DNA from: JAGOBP01 sp046328575
GTDB lineage: Bacteria > Chloroflexota > Anaerolineae > Fen-1058
Reading direction: 5' to 3'
NCBI GenBank assembly: GCA_046328575.1
Contig: JAXLWI010000017.1
Location: forward strand, 4,913-68,912
Length of the DNA stretch: 64,000 nt
The notes under the pieces were generated by a model. That model was given only the letters and a program-made list of their open reading frames with translations, did no database searches and was not told the origin of the DNA. The stretch's first letter is position 1, and each line of letters opens with the position of its first letter. Of the stretch, positions 56,108 through 64,000 are shown in pieces. Both the position numbers and the translations under genes were made by a program.

Positions 56108-56947
56108 TGGCCGTCATCATTCGCTTGACGCTGCGTGAAGCCGCACGACGCAAAGTGTTGTGGGGCTTGCTGATTTTGAGTGGAATTTTCCTGGCGCTGT
56201 ATGCACTCGGTTGATCTTTGTGCGGCAAGGAATTCTGGAGTATGGGCCGCCGCCATCCCGCGTCGGCGATCTGAAAGTGTTCTACAACTTCCTCATGATG
56301 GCGGGGCTGTACACAGCCAACTTTGATCGTCATGCTGGCGGTGTTGATTTCGGTTGATACGTTGGCCGGCGAAATCGGCAGTGGCACGATCCAATCGATT
56401 GCCGTAAAGCCGATGTCGCGGCGCGCGATTCTATTAGGTAAATGGCTCGGCTTTGCAATTTTGTTGGGACTCTGCACGTTGCTGCTGGCTGGCGGTGATG
56501 CTCATCACGCTGATCGTGTTCGGCTATGTGCCACCGAATCCCTTTAGTGGCACCGTGTTGATGTATGTGGAAGCGTTGTTGTTTTTGAGCGCGACGTTTC
56601 TTGGCGGCACGCGTCTCTCGACCTTAGCCAATGGAGTGTTGGGTTTTGGCCTGTTTGGGCTGGCTTTCATCGGCGGCTTCATCGAACAGATCGGCGGCTT
56701 TGCGCAGCAGATGGGCTTAAATAGTAGCGATACTGCGACTCAAATCGGCAAGATCACCTCGCTGTTGATGCCCAGTCAGGCGTTGTGGCGACGTGCATTA
56801 GCCGATATGGCCGAAGGGCTTAATCCGATTCGCGTGATGACGGTAGGCGCCACTACGCCCGACAATGGAATTCTACTTTACGCGGCGGTGTACATCGCGG
56901 TATTGTTATCGATCGCGATGTGGTCGTTTCAGCGGCGGGATTTGTAG
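56107..56947 (+). pseudogene. ABC-2 type permease, broken by three frame shifts
   Basis: Membrane partner of the preceding ATPase. The first frame (MAVIIRLTLREAARRKVLWGLLILSG) ends at a TGA near 56215; a missing T restores LIFVRQGILEYGPP. A second shift near 56322 leads to LIVMLAVLISVDTLAGEIGSGTIQSIAVKPMSRR, and a third near 56500 to VMLITLIVFGYVPPNP and the last helices. All segments keep conserved ABC-2 permease sequence, so the gene would be intact with three base changes. As given it cannot make the protein. Confidence 0.8.
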
Positions 56948-56986
56948 TTAACGAAACGTCGGAGGTATCGGAAACCTCCGAGGTTT

Positions 56987-57748
56987 TTACATGTCTGGCA
57001 AAGTAATATCGGTGTTGGTGCGCACGCCTTTGATGCTCTGAAAGAGCACCGGCTGCTCAGCGTCGATTAGTCCTGCGCAGCGCTCGATCTGCATGAAGTC
57101 ACCAGCCAAACGCGGCCCGGCCTCTTCGTCCCATGTCCTCGAAATCTGCCAGCCTAACGCGCGATGTGCTGTCTGCGCGTATAGGGCGTGATCGAATTTG
57201 GCGCGCTTCTCCACTTTGCCTTGATGTACATGGACTGTCGGAAAGAATAAAACATTTGGATCGCGGCGGGGAAACTCAAACGCCATCGGATGCACCGACC
57301 GCGCGCCCGGTTTCAACTTGAATACCGCGAAACCATAATCGGCATACTGCGGTAACTTGTCCCACACTTTACCTGGCAGACGAAAACGCTCGTCGAGCCG
57401 CTCGAAGTCAGCCAACGTCGGTACGAACGACGCCTCGAAACTACCGACCTCGTGAACTTTCAACTTAGCCGCCTGCAATGCGAATTGCTCGACGCCGAGC
57501 GTGCCACGCAACGCCACAACGAAACCACTGCGCATGTCTCGAAAGAAATCAGCGTAACCTGACAGATCGATGTAGCGCACGGCGTCTTCGGGCGAGGCAG
57601 GCGGTGTGGGCAGCGGCAGGATCATCGCCAGATCGTTGGCCGCCTCATACTTCATGCTGTACACCACGAACTGCTTGCCGGCCGTCGAAGCGCGCACAAA
57701 GATATTCGTTTCGGCGACGGAGCGGACATTGCCAGAAAACATGCACAT
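56987..57748 (-). CDS. Uncharacterised protein with N-terminal Met-Cys
   Basis: 253 residues, family not recognised. It starts MCMFSGNVRSVAETNIFVRAS; after Met removal a Cys would be N-terminal, the nucleophile position in Ntn hydrolases, but no other evidence for that activity was found. The middle has PLPTPPASPEDAVRYIDLS and a FPTVHVHQGKVEKRAKFDHALYAQ motif with two His. No signal peptide or membrane segment. GAGG is 5 bases before the ATG. Confidence 0.75.
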   Translation of the reverse strand: MCMFSGNVRSVAETNIFVRASTAGKQFVVYSMKYEAANDLAMILPLPTPPASPEDAVRYIDLSGYADFFRDMRSGFVVALRGTLGVEQFALQAAKLKVHEVGSFEASFVPTLADFERLDERFRLPGKVWDKLPQYADYGFAVFKLKPGARSVHPMAFEFPRRDPNVLFFPTVHVHQGKVEKRAKFDHALYAQTAHRALGWQISRTWDEEAGPRLAGDFMQIERCAGLIDAEQPVLFQSIKGVRTNTDITLPDM

Positions 57749-57780
57749 ATCAACCTCACAGACAAATGAATACGCGTATT

Positions 57781-58629
57781 CTAATCGACTTGGGCGCTCT
57801 TTTCAATCGCCGCCAGCCACCCGTTCGCGTGTCGCTCGAGATCGCGCGGATACGTCAAGTCTAATCGCCTGGCCGTATCTTGAGCGAGTCGGCGAAATAG
57901 ATCGATCGTCTCCACCAACGCCCGCCACAGATCAATAGGATCGTACGCGGCGAAAGTGGCGGGCAGGGCGCTGTGCGCGTCTCGATCGAGCCACTCAGCC
58001 AAAAAGCGTCCGTCGTGCCAAATGTTACACGCCGAATCGATCGACAACGTGTGCCACTCCATCAGTGTCAGCAAATAGCGCTTCAACGCGCCATCGACGC
58101 TAAACTTGGCTCGCCACAGGTCACCGCGCCGAGTCAACTTGGCGGCGCGTAGCGCTTCCAGCCAAAAATGTTGTACGTGCGAAATGAAAGCGGCTTGATC
58201 CGGTAGTGAGACCGGCGTCGGGGAGACTTCGCTGGGTAAAGAGTGAGTCTTATCGAACAGCACGCGTTGGCCATATTGCAGCGCGACTTCGTATGGCGCG
58301 AGGTGGATCGGATCTCCGGATGGCGCGAGCAACACATCGATTTTTAGGCCGTTTTCATAGACGATCAGCCATTCGGCATCGCCGCGTGAACTGCGCTCAA
58401 GTACTTTGATCGCAATCGAACCAAACTGCGCCAGCCACTCTGCATCGCGCGCATAAACATTCAGATCGGCGACAAAGGCGATCAGATCGAGATCGGACCA
58501 CTGATCGGCGGGATGATCGATCGAGCGGGCGCGGGAACCGAGTAAGATCAGCGCGTGAATATCGGCTTGCGCGAAGGCCCAAGCGGTGACGCGCTGGAGT
58601 AGTTCGTCGTAATCACGCGGCGTGGTCAT
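57781..58629 (-). CDS. ANT(6)-like nucleotidyltransferase
   Basis: 282 residues, similar to streptomycin 6-adenylyltransferases. The nucleotidyltransferase motif LILLGSRARSIDHPADQWSDLDLIAF has the GSRAR and DxD residues; the C-terminal helical part continues FSVDGALKRYLLTLMEWHTLS. It may modify an aminoglycoside or a different nucleophile; in a non-pathogen a resistance role is not implied. Its ATG lies inside the last codons of the alpha/beta hydrolase gene (17-base overlap); the frame extends to 58710. Confidence 0.82.
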   Translation of the reverse strand: MTTPRDYDELLQRVTAWAFAQADIHALILLGSRARSIDHPADQWSDLDLIAFVADLNVYARDAEWLAQFGSIAIKVLERSSRGDAEWLIVYENGLKIDVLLAPSGDPIHLAPYEVALQYGQRVLFDKTHSLPSEVSPTPVSLPDQAAFISHVQHFWLEALRAAKLTRRGDLWRAKFSVDGALKRYLLTLMEWHTLSIDSACNIWHDGRFLAEWLDRDAHSALPATFAAYDPIDLWRALVETIDLFRRLAQDTARRLDLTYPRDLERHANGWLAAIEKSAQVD

Positions 58630-59413
58630 TGAGGAAGTCCGCCAGCACGCGGTTGAAGAATTCGGGATTGTCTTGATGCGCGCAGTGACGCGCGTGCGGA
58701 ATGACAACATAGCGACAGTTGGGATCGCGCTTGGCCCACGTCGGCGCGATCTTCTTGATGTTGCCAGTCTGATCCGAGTCGCCGTGTACCAGTAGCAGCG
58801 GGTGCGGGATGCGATACTGCGGTTCGGCGTGCAAGTTGCTGAGGCCTGCCACGATGAACGATGAAAACTCGTCTTTGGTGACCTGGCTCATCGCGTCGTA
58901 GACATACTGCTGTACGTCGGGCCGAAAGCCGCTGGCTTGCGCACTTTGCTTTTTGAGCGGCTCGTAAGGCAGCAACTTGAAGATCAACGGCGCGATGGCA
59001 GCCGAGACTTTTTCAGCGGCAGAGATTGGCAGTGTATTGCAGGTCGAGTCGATGATGACGAGCGCGCGCACCCGTTCCGGGTGTCGATACACAATCTCTT
59101 GCGTGACGCTGCCGCCCATCGAATGACCGACGAAGATGGCAGTTGGCGCGTTAATTTGATCGAGAATCGCCAGCAGATCATTTGTGGTGCGTTCAATCGT
59201 GAAAGATTCACCCAGCGGGCGCGATTGACCGTGGCCGCGCATGTCCCACGTCAGCACGCGATAGCGCTCGAGCAACATCGGCAGTTGCGCGTCAAACGTG
59301 CGATGATCGGCGCCCGCACCGTGAGTCAACACGATCAGCGGGCGTGACGGATCGCCCGCGAGCCAATAATGAATCGGACAGCCCTGGCGGTCTAGTACAA
59401 GTTCAGTCGTCAT
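58613..59413 (-). CDS. Alpha/beta hydrolase
   Basis: 266 residues. Oxyanion LTHGAGADHRTF, nucleophile elbow FVGHSMGGSV, acid near HGDSDQTG and catalytic His in HARHCAHQDNPEFF. This is the common esterase/lactonase/haloperoxidase-like fold; substrate not assignable. It overlaps the next gene by 17 bases, so they are cotranscribed. Confidence 0.88.
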   Translation of the reverse strand: MTTELVLDRQGCPIHYWLAGDPSRPLIVLTHGAGADHRTFDAQLPMLLERYRVLTWDMRGHGQSRPLGESFTIERTTNDLLAILDQINAPTAIFVGHSMGGSVTQEIVYRHPERVRALVIIDSTCNTLPISAAEKVSAAIAPLIFKLLPYEPLKKQSAQASGFRPDVQQYVYDAMSQVTKDEFSSFIVAGLSNLHAEPQYRIPHPLLLVHGDSDQTGNIKKIAPTWAKRDPNCRYVVIPHARHCAHQDNPEFFNRVLADFLNDHAA

Positions 59414-59561
59414 TTTGTTTCCGCGTGATCATGCAGTCTGGTCGTCAACGTCGTCTGAGACGCAGCCATTTCGTGATTCCCATATACAAGTTCACCCCTG
59501 TGGCGATGTCGAATGCAACCGGCGCAATGAGTCTGGCATCCAATCGCCTAACGGCTTGCGT

Positions 59562-60050
59562 TTACGCATTGTGGGCCAGCGTGCGTTTGATCTCGGCGGT
59601 GTGTTCGGCTTCGTGCTCGCCGATGCGGAAGAATAATTGCTCCAACGAAATCACATCGCCGCGCGCGTGCTTGCCGCGTTTATCCAGCGCGTCTTCGGGC
59701 ACTTCTTCCAGAAAGACCAGCAACTTTTGACGTGACTCAGCCATGCCGAACAAAATCTCCGGCGGCTGCTTGTCTTGATTCTTTTGCACCTGTCGCGCAT
59801 TGTACCGATTCAAATCGAAATCGTCGGGAATGGTGGGCTTATCGGCAGCGATGGCCTTGCCGGTGTTGATCTGACCTGATTCCGATGTGGCTATGTGCAA
59901 CAACGCCTGTTTTACGGTCCAGCCGCCTTCATCCGATTGAACGACTTTGTCCCAATCGGCGGGCTGCAACTGGCCGATCACTTCCAGCAATTCTTCACGG
60001 GTATGAATCAGGTGATCGTGCAAGCGGTGTTTGCGTTCGCTAAGCGTCAT
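59562..60050 (-). CDS. DinB family protein
   Basis: 162 residues, four-helix bundle with EEGGWTVKQALLHIATSES and EHEAEHTAEIKRTL, giving the metal-binding His positions of the DinB/YfiT group. Starts by ATGA overlap with the next upstream DinB gene. Such proteins often act as thiol-dependent transferases; no reaction is assigned. Confidence 0.82.
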   Translation of the reverse strand: MTLSERKHRLHDHLIHTREELLEVIGQLQPADWDKVVQSDEGGWTVKQALLHIATSESGQINTGKAIAADKPTIPDDFDLNRYNARQVQKNQDKQPPEILFGMAESRQKLLVFLEEVPEDALDKRGKHARGDVISLEQLFFRIGEHEAEHTAEIKRTLAHNA

Positions 60051-60547
60051 GACGGGTCTCCTGAAGTGGATTCGGCGTCGAGCACGCGCCGCAGGTCGCG
60101 CAGGTGCATCATGTTGTGGCGATAGATCAGTTTGAACATGTCCTCGATCGTCATTTGCCCGAAGAATGGATGACGACCTTGCAGCGCAAATTCATCGGCG
60201 TCGATCGACGCGACTAGATCGATGGTGGTTTGGCGCGTCGCGCGCAGATCGGCCAGTAGGGTCGCCGCATCTCGATCGGCTAGCTGGGCGACCGCGGCGT
60301 TGTTAAAGTCGTTGATTACAAATCCTTCCGGCGCACCTTGGCCACCGTCGAGGATATCGCAGCCGTAATATTGAAACTCGCGCTCGGCCGAAATCTGATG
60401 GGCCAGCAGATCCTTGATCGTCCAGACCATGCCATCGGTGTAGAGGATAGTCTGCCACTGCTCAGGCGATAACGCTTCAAACACGGCGAGCAGCTTATCG
60501 CCTTCGTCGCGCAACCGCTTCTGAATTAAGGCGTGTTTTTCGGTCAT
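60047..60547 (-). CDS. DinB family protein
   Basis: 166 residues, paralogous to the following gene: a helix with TIKDLLAHQISAEREF, a further helix with IEDMFKLIYRHNMMHLRDLRRVL, which gives the conserved His residues. I chose ATG 60547 with GGAG about 7 bases upstream; the frame extends to 60652. Its stop overlaps the next DinB start by ATGA. Confidence 0.85.
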   Translation of the reverse strand: MTEKHALIQKRLRDEGDKLLAVFEALSPEQWQTILYTDGMVWTIKDLLAHQISAEREFQYYGCDILDGGQGAPEGFVINDFNNAAVAQLADRDAATLLADLRATRQTTIDLVASIDADEFALQGRHPFFGQMTIEDMFKLIYRHNMMHLRDLRRVLDAESTSGDPS

Positions 60548-60585
60548 CCCTTGGCTCCAAATGAGGTGTGAAGCGTGCGAACATT

Positions 60586-61320
60586 TTACTTGAGAACGCG
60601 GCCGCCGTCTATCACCAGTGTCTGCCCGGTCATGAAGTCGCTGCGCAGGCAATACAACACGGCGTCGGCGACATCGTGCGGCGATCCGGCGCGGCGCAGT
60701 GGCAGCGAGTCGGCCAACTTCTGCCAGCGTTCAGCGGACCAATCCGGCGGCTTCAGCACCGTGCCCGGCGCGACGGCATTCACGCGAATCGATGGTGCGA
60801 GCGCCAGCGCCAACGCTTCGGTCATCGCCACGACGCCGCTCTTGCTGATTGTGTGCGTCACGTAACTTGGCCAGGGATGCAGCGCCGAGAGATCGGCAAT
60901 GTTCACGATCGATCCGCCGCGCCCGTCGGCCAGCATCCACTTGGCTGCGGCTTGTGCGATGAAGAATGGCCCGCGCAGATTCGTGTTGATGACGCGTTCC
61001 CAATCGGCTGGGGTGACGTCCAGCGCGGGCTGCACTTCCATAATCGCCGCGCTATTGATCAGAATATCCAGCTGATCGAAATTGCGGCGCAGCGTCTCAT
61101 ACAACCGCGTGATGTCGCTGAACGATTGTTGATCGCACTGCACGGCGATCGATCTCACGCCCGCTCGTATGATCTCGGCCACCGTGGCTTGCGCCTGTTC
61201 TGCCGAAGCGTTGTATGTGATCGCGACGTGCGCGCCTGCTTGCGCCAGCGCCAGCGCAATCGCTTGGCCGACGCGATGCGCGCCGCCGGTGACCACTGCA
61301 ACTTTGCCTTGAACGTCCAT
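60586..61320 (-). CDS. SDR family protein, pteridine-reductase-like, catalytic Tyr replaced
   Basis: 244 residues. Rossmann motif VTGGAHRVGQAIALALAQAG, the NSAAIMEVQP turn, a Ser in GGSIVNIADLSA, and SYVTHTISKSGV where YxxxK is expected: the Tyr position before the Lys is His. The remaining signature of an oxidoreductase is present. Loss of the Tyr may impair normal catalysis. ATG 61320 has GGGGGAG just before it. It lies between proline dehydrogenase and the DinB pair on the same strand. Confidence 0.87.
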   Translation of the reverse strand: MDVQGKVAVVTGGAHRVGQAIALALAQAGAHVAITYNASAEQAQATVAEIIRAGVRSIAVQCDQQSFSDITRLYETLRRNFDQLDILINSAAIMEVQPALDVTPADWERVINTNLRGPFFIAQAAAKWMLADGRGGSIVNIADLSALHPWPSYVTHTISKSGVVAMTEALALALAPSIRVNAVAPGTVLKPPDWSAERWQKLADSLPLRRAGSPHDVADAVLYCLRSDFMTGQTLVIDGGRVLK

Positions 61321-61386
61321 GTCTCCCCCAGATACAAAAAGTGACGAGCGAATTTCACTCGTCACTTCTCACTCGTCAGGCGTGCA

Positions 61387-62313
61387 TCACTTGCGGAAGT
61401 AGTTGCTGACCATGAACCACACATTCGCCGGACGCTCTGCCAAGCGGCGCATGAAATAAGGATACCACTCGTTGCCATACGGCACATAGATGCGCACACC
61501 GTAACCATCGGCGGCGAGTTGTTGCTGCAAGTCGCGGCGAATGCCGCTCAACATCTGGAATTCAAACTCGTCACGCGGCACACTTTCTTGCGCGGCAAAT
61601 TCGCGTGTGGCGTCGATCATCTTGGGGTCATGCGTCGCAATGGCGCCGCGCGTGCCCGCGGTTCGCGCTTTGGCGCTGAGCAGCATCTTGGTCAAACGCA
61701 CGTAATTAGCATCGACATCGGCCTTCTTGGGAAAGGCTTTGGCGGGCGGCTCTTTGTACGCGCCCTTGCACAAGCGGACATGCGCGCCTTCTTCACACAA
61801 CGCCGCGATGTCGGCCTCGCTGCGATATAGATACGCTTGAATCACAATACCGACGTTGTCGAAGTCCTGGCGCAGCCGCCGATAAATTGCCAACGTCCGA
61901 TCGGTATATTCGGTTGATTCCATATCGATGCGAACACGCGTGCCTACTTCTTTCGCTTTCGTCAAAATCCGCGCCACATTCTCGCGGCAGAAATCGTCGC
62001 CCAGATCGAGGCCCAACGCGGTCAGTTTCACTGATACGTGCGATTTGACGCCGGTCGCGCCGATCGCATCGAGCACCTTAATATAATCGTCGGCGGCGCG
62101 AATGGCATCGTCACGCGTCTCGACGTTTTCGCCTAAATGATCGAGCGTGGCGGTGATGCCCTGCGCGTTGAGATCGCGGATCATGGCAATCGCGTCGTCG
62201 ATGGTTTCGCCCGCGATAAAGCGGCGCGCGGCTTTGCGGACAATCGGCCAATTCATCACGATGTTTCGGAAGGTCTTGTTCCGCGACAGCCAGAGTAGAA
62301 TCGTTCGCATCAT
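61387..62313 (-). CDS. Proline dehydrogenase (monofunctional)
   Basis: 308 residues, the size of single-domain proline dehydrogenases. TIM-barrel motifs are VSVKLTALG, VRIDMESTEYTDRTL, GIVIQAYLYRSEAD and VRLCKGAYKEP, with the FAD- and substrate-binding residues; the C-terminal YGNEWYPYFMRRLAERPANVW is also typical. It oxidises proline to pyrroline-5-carboxylate. No partner pyrroline-5-carboxylate dehydrogenase gene is in the window. ATG 62313 (or 62310) has AGGAG about 9 bases upstream; the frame stays open to 62487. Confidence 0.93.
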   Translation of the reverse strand: MMRTILLWLSRNKTFRNIVMNWPIVRKAARRFIAGETIDDAIAMIRDLNAQGITATLDHLGENVETRDDAIRAADDYIKVLDAIGATGVKSHVSVKLTALGLDLGDDFCRENVARILTKAKEVGTRVRIDMESTEYTDRTLAIYRRLRQDFDNVGIVIQAYLYRSEADIAALCEEGAHVRLCKGAYKEPPAKAFPKKADVDANYVRLTKMLLSAKARTAGTRGAIATHDPKMIDATREFAAQESVPRDEFEFQMLSGIRRDLQQQLAADGYGVRIYVPYGNEWYPYFMRRLAERPANVWFMVSNYFRK

Positions 62314-62464
62314 AGTGGAGGCTCCTGAAGGAGAGATGTAGACACGGGGTAGGGTAAAGCCGTCGTCTGTCGCTCTGTATTGTAGCCCGTCCGATTGGAC
62401 TTGGCTACTAGCACTCTGCGCCCGCCAGCCATGACAAATGACATGCTGTGATGAAAGTTGGCCG

Positions 62465-63085
62465 TTATTGCTCACCAAGTCGAACACTGGGTTTTGATGG
62501 TCTCACCAACTTGACTGACAGAAAGGCGCAAAGCGCGACTACTACTAACAAGGTCGCTATTGGAAGCAGGTTTTCTAGTTGCTTGGATGTTTGTCGCGCC
62601 TGGATGTGTTTTTCATACTCCTGCAGGTAATTCCGGCTCGAAACATCGACCGCACTGGTGGACACAAACCCGAATGCACCTTGACACCCGTTGATCGCCA
62701 AAGGCGTTGTCGCAATATAACCATCCGGTGGTTTGGCAAAAACATCGAGGTCGGTACATTTTGCCCCGGCCCTGAAGCTATGGGCTTCTTGGCCTTTGGC
62801 TGGCCAGTGACCGGTCTGGTCTGTAAGGCTGAGAGAATCGCCACAAATTCGCGCCACGTCGGCTTCTTGCGGAACGTCGAGTGATATCGGCGACCAGACA
62901 CAGACATTGGCTAGCGGAGATTCATCATGCTCTCTTTGACCGTTGGCGTTGGCATCAAGCCAGGCGTCGGCCCAGGTGGACGAGTCAAAACAACACTGCT
63001 GTTGACTTTCCACTATTTTGGAGAGAACTGCCAAGGATACGGCGGACAAGCAGATAAAGACCATCACTCTTTTGAAGATGAGCAT
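62465..63085 (-). CDS. Small membrane-anchored protein with SdrD/Cna-B-like segment
   Basis: 206 residues. An N-terminal hydrophobic helix (about 2-22), an extracellular region with several Cys and WADAWLDANANGQREHDESPLANVCVW (pattern W-x-D-x-N-x-N-G-x-x-x-x-x-E like SdrD-B), and a C-terminal membrane helix (about 170-190) with a basic tail. Function unknown. ATG 63085 has GGGTGA upstream; an earlier GTG is at 63094. Confidence 0.68.
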   Translation of the reverse strand: MLIFKRVMVFICLSAVSLAVLSKIVESQQQCCFDSSTWADAWLDANANGQREHDESPLANVCVWSPISLDVPQEADVARICGDSLSLTDQTGHWPAKGQEAHSFRAGAKCTDLDVFAKPPDGYIATTPLAINGCQGAFGFVSTSAVDVSSRNYLQEYEKHIQARQTSKQLENLLPIATLLVVVALCAFLSVKLVRPSKPSVRLGEQ

Positions 63086-63117
63086 AGCAGTCACCCGTGG
63101 TTGTAGTCGGCGAGAAT

Positions 63118-64000
63118 TCAGGCCGTTTCATGCGCTTTGAGTCGTGCCAACAACCGATCGAGCGGCCAGGTGTTCGCCACCCGATCGGGCGTGGCCCAAG
63201 CCCGCCGCGCCATCGCTACGCCATAATGAATGTTGCTCAACATCGACGGATGATGCGAGTCAGTAGAAATCACCAGCGTACAACCCACATCCAAGGCACG
63301 GCGCGCGTGCAGATCGTTGAGGTCCAACCGTTCGGGGCTGGCGTTGAGTTCGATCAATGTGCCGGTTTCGGCGCAGGCCGCGAAGATGGCTTCCATGTCC
63401 AGATCGGCGCCGGCGCGCGCCTTGGCGGGATCACCCGCCTCGAAATTCAAACGGCCCGTCGGATGGGCAAAGATGTCCACATGCGGATTGTGGATCGCGC
63501 TGAGGGCACGCTGCGTTACCCGATCGTGCTCCTGTCTTAGCGACGTGTGTAGCGACGCCAATACAACATCTAAGGAAGCCAGTACCTCATCGGGATAATC
63601 CAGCGAGCCGTCGGCTTTGATCTCAACTTCCGTGCCCTGCAACACGCGAATGCCCAGGCCTTTCGCGTTGACAGCATCGATTTCTTTGCGCTGTTGCCGC
63701 AGACGTTCGGGTGTCAGACCGTTAGCCACACCCAACGATTGCGAGTGATCGGTAATGAGGATGTATTCGTAGCCGCGTGCTTTAGCCGCCCGCGCCAACT
63801 CTTCGATGGTCGTCTGTCCGTCACTCCACGTTGAGTGCATTTGGAGATCGCCGCGTAGATCGGCGACTTCGATCAAGCGTGGGATATCGCGATCGAACTC
63901 GCCGCGATTTTCGCGCAGTTCCGGCGGGATGAACGGCAGCCCCAACCGATCGTACACCTCGGCCTCTTCGGCGCAGAACACATCCTTGCCATCTTTGACC
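63118..64000 (-). CDS. polX: DNA polymerase/3'-5' exonuclease PolX, C-terminal part (cut by window edge)
   Basis: The protein continues past the right edge. Visible part is the end of the polymerase half (EEAEVYDRLGLPFIPPELREN) and the PHP exonuclease domain: DLQMHSTWSDG, ITDHSQSLGVANG, EVEIKADG, DVVLASLHTSL, DIFAHPTGR, IELNASPERLDL and VISTDSHHP, all metal-ligand motifs of PolX. It fills short gaps in DNA and has 3'-5' exonuclease activity. Upstream codons continue with FCAEEAEV so the start is outside. Confidence 0.93.
   Translation of the reverse strand, partial: VKDGKDVFCAEEAEVYDRLGLPFIPPELRENRGEFDRDIPRLIEVADLRGDLQMHSTWSDGQTTIEELARAAKARGYEYILITDHSQSLGVANGLTPERLRQQRKEIDAVNAKGLGIRVLQGTEVEIKADGSLDYPDEVLASLDVVLASLHTSLRQEHDRVTQRALSAIHNPHVDIFAHPTGRLNFEAGDPAKARAGADLDMEAIFAACAETGTLIELNASPERLDLNDLHARRALDVGCTLVISTDSHHPSMLSNIHYGVAMARRAWATPDRVANTWPLDRLLARLKAHETA

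Noticed and set aside
57781..58629. Aminoglycoside resistance as the role of the ANT(6)-like protein
   Set aside because: Only family resemblance is visible; many relatives act on unknown substrates and the context shows no resistance cluster.

Overview
The window reads as one continuous bacterial chromosome segment (moderately GC-rich, densely packed, no tRNA, rRNA, CRISPR array, transposase or phage gene seen). The gene mix points to Chloroflexota, probably an Anaerolineae-like lineage: a MalT-type LuxR regulator, family 5 solute-binding lipoproteins with Pro/Thr-rich linkers, a DUF2270 membrane protein, many GAF/PAS sensors, and a large secreted beta-helix protein ending in VYLPLVMR, a tail typical of secreted proteins in this phylum. 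This assignment is inference from gene content. GATCGG and GATCGATC words are strikingly frequent across the window.

Layout. 1-5.5 kb: the 3' end of a non-ribosomal peptide synthetase (A-PCP-C-A-PCP-TE; last adenylation pocket reads as beta-alanine) with its Sfp-type phosphopantetheinyl transferase. 5.5-8.7 kb: response regulator, GAF-GAF-class III cyclase and a DUF2270/DUF2179 protein. 8.9-13.5 kb: a primary-type sigma factor, an unrecognised nucleotidyltransferase-like protein, and an amidohydrolase fused to a CYTH domain. 13.6-18.8 kb: CocE/NonD hydrolase and the beta-helix surface protein. 18.8-24.5 kb: membrane proteins, homoserine dehydrogenase, an epimerase-like protein and small proteins. 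24.1-31.6 kb: a peptide/nickel-type ABC importer with two paralogous binding lipoproteins and two permeases but no ATPase gene; both lipoprotein genes carry a related structured leader. 31.7-40.3 kb: MalT-like regulator, typA, and a multi-PAS/GAF histidine kinase. 40.4-44.5 kb: MEMO-AMMECR1 fusion, tryptophanase, methyltransferase, flavin reductase. 44.6-53.5 kb (minus strand): agmatinase, rhomboid protease, TPR/zinc-ribbon protein, mfd, an uncharacterised acidic protein, pth, and a secreted Ig-like protein. 53.7-57 kb: MFS transporter and an ABC-2-type exporter, all with frame breaks. 57-64 kb (minus strand): ANT(6)-like nucleotidyltransferase, alpha/beta hydrolase, two DinB proteins, an SDR lacking its catalytic Tyr, proline dehydrogenase, a small SdrD-like membrane protein, and the 3' end of polX.

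Six single-base frame breaks (one in the NRPS, five between 54.8 and 56.5 kb) interrupt genes that are otherwise well conserved on both sides, so they look either very recent or like base-calling errors. The strongest candidates for new biology are the amidohydrolase-CYTH fusion, the paired structured leaders upstream of the two binding-protein genes (one with promoter, operator-like palindrome and a terminator-like stem), the beta-alanine NRPS with a cysteine thioesterase, and several uncharacterised proteins set in conserved operons.
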